A stretch of DNA of 64,000 nt from the NCBI GenBank assembly GCA_028622995.1, contig JAJQJQ010000019.1, forward strand, positions 1,178,001 to 1,242,000, written 5' to 3'. The notes beneath the pieces are model-generated. The model did not search any database, had not been told where the DNA came from, and worked only from the letters and a program-made list of their open reading frames with translations. Source of the stretch: Panagrolaimus kolymaensis. Its lineage: Eukaryota > Nematoda > Chromadorea > Rhabditida > Panagrolaimidae. Below are positions 34,401-47,710 of this stretch, in pieces (within the stretch, counting starts at the first letter, position 1; each line of letters begins with the position of its first letter). The translations under genes and the position numbers were made by a program.

Positions 34401-35417
34401 TAAAAAGCATCATAAGGTAGGAATGACAAAAAAACAAAGAAAAAACATACGATAAAAAGTTGAGATTGGTGTTCACTTTTATCATCATATTCGTATACTT
34501 CAGCAGCTGCAGCACATTCTTCAATAAAAGGCGCGGTGTGAGAAAGACGATCCTAAAAAATAAGACAATAAAGAAATGAAATAATAAGTATCTTAAGGAA
34601 GAGTCGACTATGAACCAAAGAAAAAAACATACGATTTCAAGTTCAAAATGATGTTCACTTTCTTTATCATCATCAAATTCGTAAGCAACAGGAGCTGCAG
34701 CACATTCTTCAATAAAAAGTGACCTTTGAGAAAGATGATCCTGAAAAATAAGACAATAAAGCAATGAAATAAAAATGTTTCTTAATGAAGAGCCGACAAT
34801 GAACCAAAGAAAAAAACCTACGATTTCAAGTTCATAATGATTTTCACTTTCTTCATCCACATCAAATTTGTAAGTTTCAGCAGCTTCAAGTTTATTCTCA
34901 GCAAGAGCAGTACGTTTTGCATTAGGTTCAAGTGCAACTTCATTAGATCTTCGTTTGATAGCAGCAGTTCTAGTAGTTGATGAATTTGTTGGATCATGCT
35001 CATAATGTGTTGATTGAGAAGTTCGTTGATCCTGAAAAATATAGAATTAATGCAAATGAAAAAAACGCATCCTGAGGAAAAGCATCTCAAGCAAAAAATA
35101 ATAAACAACAAAAACGGAAGGTAAAGCAACTAAAAGCTATCTACGCGAGGTTTGACAAAAACCAAATAAAAAAAAATAATACTTACGTTATCAAGTTCAG
35201 AAACTTGTTGAATTGGTGCATATGATGTATCCATTTTTTCAATATCTTCATAAGTTGTCGTTGTTGATGGTTGTGGAGCAGTTGATGAGGTTTGAAGACG
35301 ATGATCTTGATCAGTTGATTGAGCAGCAGCTATTTGTGATTTAGCTTTTTCATGTTTTTCTTTATCAAGAGCACGATTCTTTTTAGCTTTCGTAGCACTG
35401 GATTGCTTCTTTGGCAT
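28493..35417 (-). CDS. Helitron Rep-helicase with N-terminal Ulp1-type protease
   Basis: I read six exons, all phase 0: 35187-35417, 34822-35031, 34633-34740, 34451-34552, 34271-34372 and 28493-34195, for about 2,151 aa. Counting from the Met at 34135 in the last exon: a C48/Ulp1-like cysteine protease (residues about 140-290) with HGNHW (His 191), YYDS (Asp 208) and DGFNCGPF (Cys 263); a CPHC...CC zinc-like motif near 418-437; the Rep core with PHLHILL (HUH motif, about 903-909) and KYLYKYINKG (tyrosine region); and a Pif1-family helicase with GSGGTGKT (about 1425), IIWDESPM, GGDFKQLLPV, MSINKAQGQT and YVAVSRVRS. All key residues are present and the 5.7-kb exon has no stop, so this copy may be active. 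Rep nicks and joins single strands and the helicase unwinds DNA during rolling-circle transposition; the protease role is unknown. Exon 1 starts at MPKKQSSATK; an alternative upstream Met is read through a likely splice acceptor. Confidence 0.9.
34271..35031 (-). repeat. Repeated exon module in the Helitron gene
   Basis: Exons 3, 4 and 5 (36, 34 and 34 codons) and the end of exon 2 encode versions of one module: D..SQ...FIEECAAAPVAYEF followed by DDDKESEHHFELEI. Each is a phase 0 exon starting with a GAT codon and ending in an ATC codon before a GTAGGT or GTATGT donor, with introns of about 80 bp. This is in-place exon duplication; exons can be skipped or repeated without frame change. Confidence 0.8.
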
Positions 35418-35995
35418 TATCGATTGTTGAAACTGAAATAAAGAATTCATAATGGCATCAAGTAGCAAAAAAATAAAAAGGAAAAACACGTATCAATGAA
35501 AAACAAATAACATGGAAAGCAAATATCAAGAAAAAAACATCAACTCGAAAAAAGCTTTTGATGAAAAAAATTGCTGCGTTCAAGCGCCTTCACCATTGCT
35601 CCGCTCTCTCAAAGCGAAAAATGCAGGGTGCAATTTTATTTTGAAAATTTGTAATTTTGACCTCCAAAAATTAACATTCCTTGACTTTTTTTTTTCTCCA
35701 GAAGCTTTAATCGAAAAACCATTAGGAAAATCGAATTCTAAATATATCGATACAGGTAATGTCCTAGTTTCAGCTATATTCCAATAATTGGAAAAAAAGT
35801 TTTAGTCAAAAAACGTTTTTTGATAATTACTTTTTTGATTATAACTATTTTTATGCTAATTTTTTTTATATATGTTAGGTAGCCAATATTAATCATTTTT
35901 GATGCTGATTCAGAATCTCTAAACAATTTGACCCTTAGACTTCCTTAACGTTGCCACGCTAGGACCTCTAGTAAATTTTCTTGTGTACAGAGGAA

Positions 35996-37518
35996 CCAGT
36001 GACACGGGATCCACATATTAATATATTTAAAAAATTATATATTATAATAGAGGAGGTTAGGACGAACATTTTGATACCAAATTTACACAAAGGAGAATGA
36101 AAAAAGGGGCGCTTCGCGCCCCTTGAAGTGGCGGTTATGATTCATCCACCCAAAGATCCATCCACCCAAAGATCCATCCACCCAAAGATCCATCCACCCA
36201 AAGATCCATCCACCCAAAGATCCATCCACCCAAAGATCCATCCACCCAAAGATCCATCCACCCAAAGATCCATCCACCCAAAGATCCATCCACCCAAAGA
36301 TCCATCCACCCAAAGATCCATCCACCCAAAGATCCATCCACCCAAAGATCCATCCACCCAAAGATCCATAAACCCAAAGATCCATAAACCCAAAGATCCA
36401 TCCACTTAAGGATCCCGAGAAATACACCCAAAACAGTAAAGAGATCCATAAAAATCCGCCTAAAGATACATCCACCCAAAGATCGATCAAGACCCATCCA
36501 CCCGAAGATCCATTTAAAATTATGCCACATTCCTCTAAAATCCATCTAAAGATTTATGGAAATCCATCTTAACCACCTTAATAATCCACCCAAAGATCCA
36601 AGATCGATCAACCAAAAGATCCAAGATCATCCACCCGTGGATCCATCAAAATCTAATCTTAGTCAATAACCACCCGAAGCTCATCAACTATCCACCAAAA
36701 TATCAATGTAAATACACCAAAAACAGTAAAAAGATCCATTAAAATCCACACAAACTTTCTCAAATATCCATCTAAACTCCTCTAATATAAACCTTAATTC
36801 ACTTGAATATCCAAATTTATATACCATTTTGGATCTAAAACAATATTTATGCTAATTTATTTCCATAATTTGCATAATTAAACATGCAAAAAATTATTTA
36901 AAAACCATTTAAAAATAATTTCCCAAAGAAATAGAATCGATATGGGTCAAAAACATTAAAAATATGCTAATTTTCTATAATTATGCGTTTTTTTAAGTCA
37001 ATAAATTAGCATAGATTATTTAAATAATATTCCCCTCCATTTTATAGTTAAAGAAATTAAAAAAATTATACACATCTCTTGGGTTTCGAACTTTTTCCAT
37101 GCGCAAATCCACCGCCTTCCACCACTGAGCAAATGAGACAAAGGAAGGAAAAATGCATGTTGCAAAAAATTTCTCATCGATTTTGAAAAAAAAAAATTGG
37201 ACCTTTATAAATTCAATTACGCCACGTTTTCTCTAAACCCAATAACTTTAGTGAAAAGATTAAAAGGAAAATCAAATTTGTCATATAGTGGACACGTTAA
37301 TAACAAAGTTTCATAGTTACTTGATTGATGGGGGAAAAAGTTTTAGTCAAAATACAGTGATTTTCGAGAAAAACATTAAATTATGCTAATTAATTGTTAA
37401 AAAGCCAAGATATTATGATAAATAGCATTAAATAATGATATATTATTAGTTTTGAGATAGTTACTAACCACTTTAATAGGAAGGGAACCACCCTAAAATT
37501 TTTATGTGTTTAGAGGAA
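35996..37518 (-). mobile_element. Non-autonomous Helitron unit 1 (1,523 bp, most diverged)
   Basis: Adjacent to the autonomous unit. Its minisatellite is a nearly uniform 16-bp CATCCACCCAAAGATC array (about 36139-36410), unlike the CATCAACCC type of the other nine. The 3' hairpin GGGGCGCTTCGCGCCCC is at 36106-36122. Confidence 0.88.
36139..36410. repeat. 16-bp minisatellite of unit 1
   Basis: About 17 copies of CATCCACCCAAAGATC. Because 16 is not a multiple of 3 and the unit has no stop in most frames, it yields long artificial open frames of a 16-aa repeat (DPSTQRSIHPKIHPPK) on both strands. Confidence 0.95.
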
Positions 37519-38934
37519 CCAGTGACACGGGATCCACATATGTTTTTAAAAAAAAAATATAAATTAAAATAGATAAGAATGAGCTCTTCATTTTGATACC
37601 AAATATGTAGTAAGGAGAATGAAAAAAGGGGCGCTTCGCGCCCCTTGAAGTGGAAGTTATCATCCATCCACCCAAAGATCCATCAACCCAAAGATCCATA
37701 AACCCAAAGATCCATCAACCCAAAGATCTATCAACCCAAAGATCCATCAACCCAAAGATCTATCAACCCAAGGATCCATCAACCCAAAGATCTATCAACC
37801 CAAGGATACCGAGAAATCCACCCAAAGATCCATCAACCCAAAGATCCATCAACCCAAAGATCCATCAACCCAAAGATCCATCAACCCAAAGATCCATCAA
37901 CCCAAAGATCCATCAACCCAAAGATACCGAGAAATCCACCCAAAACAGTAAAGAGATCCATAAAAATCCACATAAAGATACATCCACCCTAAGATCGATC
38001 AACCAAAAGTTCGATCTACCTTAGTCAAATATCCACCCGAAGCTCTCCTAATATCCACCAAAATATCCACGAAAATCCACCGAAAACAGTTGAAAGATCC
38101 ATGGAAATTCACCCAAGGATCATTCAAATTCCGCGGAAGGATCTATCATAACCCACCCGAAGATCCATAAAAATCAACCCGTGGATCATTCAAAATCAAT
38201 CCAAGAATTTTTCTAAATCCACTCAAAGAACGGTAAAAATCCATAAAAATCCACTCACAGATCCATAAACCCAAAATCCATAAACACAAAAACCATCGAA
38301 AATCCACCAAAAGATCGATCAACCAAAGATACATTACCCCAAATTTGGTCAAAAACATTAAAAATATGCTAATTTTTCGATAAATATCGCTTTTTTATTA
38401 TTCTAATTATGTTATAAAATTAGCATAAATTATTTTAATAATATTTCCCTCCATTTTATAGTTAAAGATATTCAAAAAAATTATTTACATCTCCGCGGTT
38501 TCGAACTTCCATCAACCTTTCAATACACCGCCTTCCACCACTGAGCAAGTGCGACAAAGGAAGGGAAAATGCATGTTGCAAAATTTTTTCATCGATTTTT
38601 GAAAAAAAAAAATGGTACCTTAATAATGCAAACGGGGCCAACTTTTCTCTAAGCCCAATAACTTTAGTTAAAATATAAAAAGGAAAATCAAATTTGTCAT
38701 ATTCTGAAGTTCTGCACCTCCTAGTTTCATAGTTAAACCATTGAATGGAAAAAAAGTTTTAGTCAAAAAACTGTGATTTTCGCGAAAAACTTTAAATTAT
38801 GCTAATTAATCGTTAAAAAGCCAAGATATTATGATAAATAGCATTAAATAATGATATATAATTAGTTTTGAAATAGTTACTAACCACTTTAATAGGATGG
38901 GAACCTCCCATAAATTTTTCTGTGTTTAGAGGAA
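37519..38934 (-). mobile_element. Non-autonomous Helitron unit 2 (1,416 bp)
   Basis: Bounded by CTGG/TTCC junctions. Its 5' segment differs slightly from units 3-10 (for example AGTGGACAC is absent here but TTTATGTGTTTAG is at its right neighbour's edge). Minisatellite from about 37660 to 37925. Confidence 0.88.
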
Positions 38935-40350
38935 CCAGTGACACGGGATCCACATATGTTTTTAAAAAAAAAATATAAATTAAAATAGATAAGAATGAGC
39001 TCTTCATTTTGATACCAAATATGTAGTAAGGAGAATGAAAAAAGGGGCGCTTCGCGCCCCTTGAAGTGGAAGTTATCATCCATCCACCCAAAGATCCATC
39101 AACCCAAAGATCCATAAACCCAAAGATCCATCAACCCAAAGATCTATCAACCCAAAGATCCATCAACCCAAAGATCTATCAACCCAAGGATCCATCAACC
39201 CAAAGATCTATCAACCCAAGGATACCGAGAAATCCACCCAAAGATCCATCAACCCAAAGATCCATCAACCCAAAGATCCATCAACCCAAAGATCCATCAA
39301 CCCAAAGATCCATCAACCCAAAGATCCATCAACCCAAAGATACCGAGAAATCCACCCAAAACAGTAAAGAGATCCATAAAAATCCACATAAAGATACATC
39401 CACCCTAAGATCGATCAACCAAAAGTTCGATCTACCTTAGTCAAATATCCACCCGAAGCTCTCCTAATATCCACCAAAATATCCACGAAAATCCACCGAA
39501 AACAGTTGAAAAATCCATGGAAATTCACCCAAGGATCATTCAAATTCCGCGGAAGGATCTATCATAACCCACCCGAAGATCCATAAAAATCAACCCGTGG
39601 ATCATTCAAAATCAATCCAAGAATTTTTCTAAATCCACTCAAAGAACGGTAAAAATCCATAAAAATCCACTCACAGATCCATAAACCCAAAATCCATAAA
39701 CACAAAAACCATCGAAAATCCACCAAAAGATCGATCAACCAAAGATACATTACCCCAAATTTGGTCAAAAACATTAAAAATATGCTAATTTTTCGATAAA
39801 TATCGCTTTTTTATTATTCTAATTATGTTATAAAATTAGCATAAATTATTTTAATAATATTTCCCTCCATTTTATAGTTAAAGATATTCAAAAAAATTAT
39901 TTACATCTCCGCGGTTTCGAACTTCCATCAACCTTTCAATACACCGCCTTCCACCACTGAGCAAGTGCGACAAAGGAAGGGAAAATGCATGTTGCAAAAT
40001 TTTTTCATCGATTTTTGAAAAAAAAAAATGGTACCTTAATAATGCAAACGGGGCCAACTTTTCTCTAAGCCCAATAACTTTAGTTAAAATATAAAAAGGA
40101 AAATCAAATTTGTCATATTCTGAAGTTCTGCACCTCCTAGTTTCATAGTTAAACCATTGAATGGAAAAAAAGTTTTAGTCAAAAAACTGTGATTTTCGCG
40201 AAAAACTTTAAATTATGCTAATTAATCGTTAAAAAGCCAAGATATTATGATAAATAGCATTAAATAATGATATATAATTAGTTTTGAAATAGTTACTAAC
40301 CACTTTAATAGGATGGGAACCTCCCATAAATTTTTCTGTGTTTAGAGGAA
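38935..40350 (-). mobile_element. Non-autonomous Helitron unit 3 (1,416 bp)
   Basis: Same length as units 2 and 10. Distinguished by AAAAATCCATGG at about 39508 where others have AAAGATCCATGG. Confidence 0.88.
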
Positions 40351-41836
40351 CCAGTGACACGGGATCCACATATGTTTTTAAAAAAAAAATATAAATTAAA
40401 ATAGATAAGAATGAGCTCTTCATTTTGATACCAAATATGTAGTAAGGAGAATGAAAAAAGGGGCGCTTCGCGCCCCTTGAAGTGGAAGTTATCATCCATC
40501 CACCCAAAGATCCATCAACCCAAAGATCCATAAACCCAAAGATCCATCAACCCAAAGATCTATCAACCCAAAGATCCATCAACCCAAAGATCTATCAACC
40601 CAAGGATCCATCAACCCAAAGATCTATCAACCCAAGGATACCGAGAAATCCACCCAAAGATCCATCAACCCAAAGATCCATCAACCCAAAGATCTATCAA
40701 CCCAAGGATCTATCAACCCAAGGATACCGAGAAATCCACCCAAAGATCCATCAACCCAAAGATCCATCAACCCAAAGATCCATCAACCCAAAGATCCATC
40801 AACCCAAAGATCCATCAACCCAAAGATACCGAGAAATCCACCCAAAACAGTAAAGAGATCCATAAAAATCCACATAAAGATACATCCACCCTAAGATCGA
40901 TCAACCAAAAGTTCGATCTACCTTAGTCAAATATCCACCCGAAGCTCTCCTAATATCCACCAAAATATCCACGAAAATCCACCGAAAACAGTTGAAAGAT
41001 CCATGGAAATTCACCCAAGGATCATTCAAATTCCGCGGAAGGATCTATCATAACCCACCCGAAGATCCATAAAAATCAACCCGTGGATCATTCAAAATCA
41101 ATCCAAGAATTTTTCTAAATCCACTCAAAGAACGGTAAAAATCCATAAAAATCCACTCACAGATCCATAAACCCAAAATCCATAAACACAAAAACCATCG
41201 AAAATCCACCAAAAGATCGATCAACCAAAGATACATTACCCCAAATTTGGTCAAAAACATTAAAAATATGCTAATTTTTCGATAAATATCGCTTTTTTAT
41301 TATTCTAATTATGTTATAAAATTAGCATAAATTATTTTAATAATATTTCCCTCCATTTTATAGTTAAAGATATTCAAAAAAATTATTTACATCTCCGCGG
41401 TTTCGAACTTCCATCAACCTTTCAATACACCGCCTTCCACCACTGAGCAAGTGCGACAAAGGAAGGGAAAATGCATGTTGCAAAATTTTTTCATCGATTT
41501 TTGAAAAAAAAAAATGGTACCTTAATAATGCAAACGGGGCCAACTTTTCTCTAAGCCCAATAACTTTAGTTAAAATATAAAAAGGAAAATCAAATTTGTC
41601 ATATTCTGAAGTTCTGCACCTCCTAGTTTCATAGTTAAACCATTGAATGGAAAAAAAGTTTTAGTCAAAAAACTGTGATTTTCGCGAAAAACTTTAAATT
41701 ATGCTAATTAATCGTTAAAAAGCCAAGATATTATGATAAATAGCATTAAATAATGATATATAATTAGTTTTGAAATAGTTACTAACCACTTTAATAGGAT
41801 GGGAACCTCCCATAAATTTTTCTGTGTTTAGAGGAA
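40351..41836 (-). mobile_element. Non-autonomous Helitron unit 4 (1,486 bp)
   Basis: Carries a second ACCGAGAAATCCACC block in the minisatellite (40727-40741), about 70 bp more than unit 3. Confidence 0.88.
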
Positions 41837-43236
41837 CCAGTGACACGGGATCCACATATGTTTTTAAAAAAAAAATATAAATTAAAATAGATAAGAATGA
41901 GCTCTTCATTTTGATACCAAATATGTAGTAAGGAGAATGAAAAAAGGGGCGCTTCGCGCCCCTTGAAGTGGAAGTTATCATCCATCCACCCAAAGATCCA
42001 TCAACCCAAAGATCCATAAACCCAAAGATCCATCAACCCAAAGATCTATCAACCCAAAGATCCATCAACCCAAAGATCTATCAACCCAAGGATCCATCAA
42101 CCCAAAGATCTATCAACCCAAGGATACCGAGAAATCCACCCAAAGATCCATCAACCCAAAGATCCATCAACCCAAAGATCCATCAACCCAAAGATCCATC
42201 AACCCAAAGATCCATCAACCCAAAGATACCGAGAAATCCACCCAAAACAGTAAAGAGATCCATAAAAATCCACATAAAGATACATCCACCCTAAGATCGA
42301 TCAACCAAAAGTTCGATCTACCTTAGTCAAATATCCACCCGAAGCTCTCCTAATATCCACCAAAATATCCACGAAAATCCACCGAAAACAGTTGAAAGAT
42401 CCATGGAAATTCACCCAAGGATCATTCAAATTCCGCGGAAGGATCTATCATAACCCACCCGAAGATCCATAAAAATCAACCCGTGGATCATTCAAAATCA
42501 ATCCAAGAATTTTTCTAAATCCACTCAAAGAACGGTAAAAATCCATAAAAATCCACTCACAGATCCATAAACCCAAAATCCATAAACACAAAAACCATCG
42601 AAAATCCACCAAAAGATCGATCAACCAAAGATACATTACCCCAAATTTGGTCAAAAACATTAAAAATATGCTAATTTTTCGATAAATATCGCTTTTTTAT
42701 TATTCTAATTATGTTATAAAATTAGCATAAATTATTTTAATAATATTTCCCTCCATTTTATAGTTAAAGATATTCAAAAAAATTATTTACATCTCCGCGG
42801 TTTCGAACTTCCATCAACCTTTCAATACACCGCCTTCCACCACTGAGCAAGTGCGACAAAGGAAGGGAAAATGCATGTTGCAAAATTTTTTCATCGATTT
42901 TTGAAAAAAAAAAATGGTACCTTAATAATGCAAACGGGGCCAACTTTTCTCTAAGCCCAATAACTTTAGTTAAAATATAAAAAGGAAAATCAAATTTGTC
43001 ATATTCTGAAGTTCTGCACCTCCTAGTTTCATAGTTAAACCATTGAATGGAAAAAAAGTTTTAGTCAAAAAACTGTGATTTTCGCGAAAAACTTTAAATT
43101 ATGCTAATTAATCGTTAAAAAGCCAAGATATTATGATAAATAGCATTAAATAATGATATATAATTAGTTTTGAAATAGTTACTAACCACTTTAATAGGAT
43201 GGGAACCTCCCATAAATTTTTCTGTGTTTAGAGGAA
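41837..43236 (-). mobile_element. Non-autonomous Helitron unit 5 (1,400 bp)
   Basis: One 16-bp repeat shorter than unit 3. Confidence 0.88.
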
Positions 43237-44706
43237 CCAGTGACACGGGATCCACATATGTTTTTAAAAAAAAAATATAAATTAAAATAGATAAGAATGA
43301 GCTCTTCATTTTGATACCAAATATGTAGTAAGGAGAATGAAAAAAGGGGCGCTTCGCGCCCCTTGAAGTGGAAGTTATCATCCATCCACCCAAAGATCCA
43401 TCAACCCAAAGATCCATAAACCCAAAGATCCATCAACCCAAAGATCTATCAACCCAAGGATCCATCAACCCAAAGATCTATCAACCCAAGGATACCGAGA
43501 AATCCACCCAAAGATCCATCAACCCAAAGATCCATCAACCCAAAGATCTATCAACCCAAGGATCTATCAACCCAAGGATACCGAGAAATCCACCCAAAGA
43601 TCCATCAACCCAAAGATCCATCAACCCAAAGATCCATCAACCCAAAGATCCATCAACCCAAAGATCCATCAACCCAAAGATCCATCAACCCAAAGATACC
43701 GAGAAATCCACCCAAAACAGTAAAGAGATCCATAAAAATCCACATAAAGATACATCCACCCTAAGATCGATCAACCAAAAGTTCGATCTACCTTAGTCAA
43801 ATATCCACCCGAAGCTCTCCTAATATCCACCAAAATATCCACGAAAATCCACCGAAAACAGTTGAAAGATCCATGGAAATTCACCCAAGGATCATTCAAA
43901 TTCCGCGGAAGGATCTATCATAACCCACCCGAAGATCCATAAAAATCAACCCGTGGATCATTCAAAATCAATCCAAGAATTTTTCTAAATCCACTCAAAG
44001 AACGGTAAAAATCCATAAAAATCCACTCACAGATCCATAAACCCAAAATCCATAAACACAAAAACCATCGAAAATCCACCAATAGATCGATCAACCAAAG
44101 ATACATTACCCCAAATTTGGTCAAAAACATTAAAAATATGCTAATTTTTCGATAAATATCGCTTTTTTATTATTCTAATTATGTTATAAAATTAGCATAA
44201 ATTATTTTAATAATATTTCCCTCCATTTTATAGTTAAAGATATTCAAAAAAATTATTTACATCTCCGCGGTTTCGAACTTCCATCAACCTTTCAATACAC
44301 CGCCTTCCACCACTGAGCAAGTGCGACAAAGGAAGGGAAAATGCATGTTGCAAAATTTTTTCATCGATTTTTGAAAAAAAAAAATGGTACCTTAATAATG
44401 CAAACGGGGCCAACTTTTCTCTAAGCCCAATAACTTTAGTTAAAATATAAAAAGGAAAATCAAATTTGTCATATTCTGAAGTTCTGCACCTCCTAGTTTC
44501 ATAGTTAAACCATTGAATGGAAAAAAAGTTTTAGTCAAAAAACTGTGATTTTCGCGAAAAACTTTAAATTATGCTAATTAATCGTTAAAAAGCCAAGATA
44601 TTATGATAAATAGCATTAAATAATGATATATAATTAGTTTTGAAATAGTTACTAACCACTTTAATAGGATGGGAACCTCCCATAAATTTTTCTGTGTTTA
44701 GAGGAA
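43237..44706 (-). mobile_element. Non-autonomous Helitron unit 6 (1,470 bp)
   Basis: Rearranged minisatellite with the extra ACCGAGAAATCC block; carries the single-base variant CCACCAATAGATCG near 44080, shared only with unit 9. Confidence 0.88.
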
Positions 44707-46208
44707 CCAGTGACACGGGATCCACATATGTTTTTAAAAAAAAAATATAAATTAAAATAGATAAGAATGAGCTCTTCATTTTGATACCAAATATGTAGTA
44801 AGGAGAATGAAAAAAGGGGCGCTTCGCGCCCCTTGAAGTGGAAGTTATCATCCATCCACCCAAAGATCCATCAACCCAAAGATCCATAAACCCAAAGATC
44901 CATCAACCCAAAGATCTATCAACCCAAAGATCCATCAACCCAAAGATCTATCAACCCAAGGATCCATCAACCCAAAGATCTATCAACCCAAGGATACCGA
45001 GAAATCCACCCAAAGATCCATCAACCCAAAGATCCATCAACCCAAAGATCTATCAACCCAAGGATCTATCAACCCAAGGATACCGAGAAATCCACCCAAA
45101 GATCCATCAACCCAAAGATCCATCAACCCAAAGATCCATCAACCCAAAGATCCATCAACCCAAAGATCCATCAACCCAAAGATCCATCAACCCAAAGATA
45201 CCGAGAAATCCACCCAAAACAGTAAAGAGATCCATAAAAATCCACATAAAGATACATCCACCCTAAGATCGATCAACCAAAAGTTCGATCTACCTTAGTC
45301 AAATATCCACCCGAAGCTCTCCTAATATCCACCAAAATATCCACGAAAATCCACCGAAAACAGTTGAAAGATCCATGGAAATTCACCCAAGGATCATTCA
45401 AATTCCGCGGAAGGATCTATCATAACCCACCCGAAGATCCATAAAAATCAACCCGTGGATCATTCAAAATCAATCCAAGAATTTTTCTAAATCCACTCAA
45501 AGAACGGTAAAAATCCATAAAAATCCACTCACAGATCCATAAACCCAAAATCCATAAACACAAAAACCATCGAAAATCCACCAAAAGATCGATCAACCAA
45601 AGATACATTACCCCAAATTTGGTCAAAAACATTAAAAATATGCTAATTTTTCGATAAATATCGCTTTTTTATTATTCTAATTATGTTATAAAATTAGCAT
45701 AAATTATTTTAATAATATTTCCCTCCATTTTATAGTTAAAGATATTCAAAAAAATTATTTACATCTCCGCGGTTTCGAACTTCCATCAACCTTTCAATAC
45801 ACCGCCTTCCACCACTGAGCAAGTGCGACAAAGGAAGGGAAAATGCATGTTGCAAAATTTTTTCATCGATTTTTGAAAAAAAAAAATGGTACCTTAATAA
45901 TGCAAACGGGGCCAACTTTTCTCTAAGCCCAATAACTTTAGTTAAAATATAAAAAGGAAAATCAAATTTGTCATATTCTGAAGTTCTGCACCTCCTAGTT
46001 TCATAGTTAAACCATTGAATGGAAAAAAAGTTTTAGTCAAAAAACTGTGATTTTCGCGAAAAACTTTAAATTATGCTAATTAATCGTTAAAAAGCCAAGA
46101 TATTATGATAAATAGCATTAAATAATGATATATAATTAGTTTTGAAATAGTTACTAACCACTTTAATAGGATGGGAACCTCCCATAAATTTTTCTGTGTT
46201 TAGAGGAA
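44707..46208 (-). mobile_element. Non-autonomous Helitron unit 7 (1,502 bp)
   Basis: Same length and minisatellite layout as unit 8, suggesting that the two arose from one copying event. Confidence 0.88.
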
Positions 46209-47710
46209 CCAGTGACACGGGATCCACATATGTTTTTAAAAAAAAAATATAAATTAAAATAGATAAGAATGAGCTCTTCATTTTGATACCAAATATGTAG
46301 TAAGGAGAATGAAAAAAGGGGCGCTTCGCGCCCCTTGAAGTGGAAGTTATCATCCATCCACCCAAAGATCCATCAACCCAAAGATCCATAAACCCAAAGA
46401 TCCATCAACCCAAAGATCTATCAACCCAAAGATCCATCAACCCAAAGATCTATCAACCCAAGGATCCATCAACCCAAAGATCTATCAACCCAAGGATACC
46501 GAGAAATCCACCCAAAGATCCATCAACCCAAAGATCCATCAACCCAAAGATCTATCAACCCAAGGATCTATCAACCCAAGGATACCGAGAAATCCACCCA
46601 AAGATCCATCAACCCAAAGATCCATCAACCCAAAGATCCATCAACCCAAAGATCCATCAACCCAAAGATCCATCAACCCAAAGATCCATCAACCCAAAGA
46701 TACCGAGAAATCCACCCAAAACAGTAAAGAGATCCATAAAAATCCACATAAAGATACATCCACCCTAAGATCGATCAACCAAAAGTTCGATCTACCTTAG
46801 TCAAATATCCACCCGAAGCTCTCCTAATATCCACCAAAATATCCACGAAAATCCACCGAAAACAGTTGAAAGATCCATGGAAATTCACCCAAGGATCATT
46901 CAAATTCCGCGGAAGGATCTATCATAACCCACCCGAAGATCCATAAAAATCAACCCGTGGATCATTCAAAATCAATCCAAGAATTTTTCTAAATCCACTC
47001 AAAGAACGGTAAAAATCCATAAAAATCCACTCACAGATCCATAAACCCAAAATCCATAAATACAAAAACCATCGAAAATCCACCAAAAGATCGATCAACC
47101 AAAGATACATTACCCCAAATTTGGTCAAAAACATTAAAAATATGCTAATTTTTCGATAAATATCGCTTTTTTATTATTCTAATTATGTTATAAAATTAGC
47201 ATAAATTATTTTAATAATATTTCCCTCCATTTTATAGTTAAAGATATTCAAAAAAATTATTTACATCTCCGCGGTTTCGAACTTCCATCAACCTTTCAAT
47301 ACACCGCCTTCCACCACTGAGCAAGTGCGACAAAGGAAGGGAAAATGCATGTTGCAAAATTTTTTCATCGATTTTTGAAAAAAAAAAATGGTACCTTAAT
47401 AATGCAAACGGGGCCAACTTTTCTCTAAGCCCAATAACTTTAGTTAAAATATAAAAAGGAAAATCAAATTTGTCATATTCTGAAGTTCTGCACCTCCTAG
47501 TTTCATAGTTAAACCATTGAATGGAAAAAAAGTTTTAGTCAAAAAACTGTGATTTTCGCGAAAAACTTTAAATTATGCTAATTAATCGTTAAAAAGCCAA
47601 GATATTATGATAAATAGCATTAAATAATGATATATAATTAGTTTTGAAATAGTTACTAACCACTTTAATAGGATGGGAACCTCCCATAAATTTTTCTGTG
47701 TTTAGAGGAA
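46209..47710 (-). mobile_element. Non-autonomous Helitron unit 8 (1,502 bp)
   Basis: As unit 7, with a private change ATAAATACAAAAACC near 47056 (others ATAAACACAAAAACC). Confidence 0.88.

Larger units (their letters stand above)
27322..35995 (-). mobile_element. Autonomous Helitron unit (8.67 kb)
   Basis: 5' end (minus) at 35995 begins TTCCTCTGTACACAAG; 3' end at 27322 is GTGGATCCACTGG. A perfect 7-bp-stem hairpin (CCGGCACTTCGTGCCGG on the plus strand) lies 44 bp inside the 3' end, farther in than the usual 10-12 bp. The first few hundred bases resemble the 5' part of the short units, for example the TTAGTCAAAAAAC segment near 35805. It contains the Rep-helicase gene. Confidence 0.92.

Noticed and set aside
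36128..38024. CRISPR-like direct repeats
   Set aside because: The 16-bp units are contiguous without unique spacers and lie in a eukaryotic Helitron.
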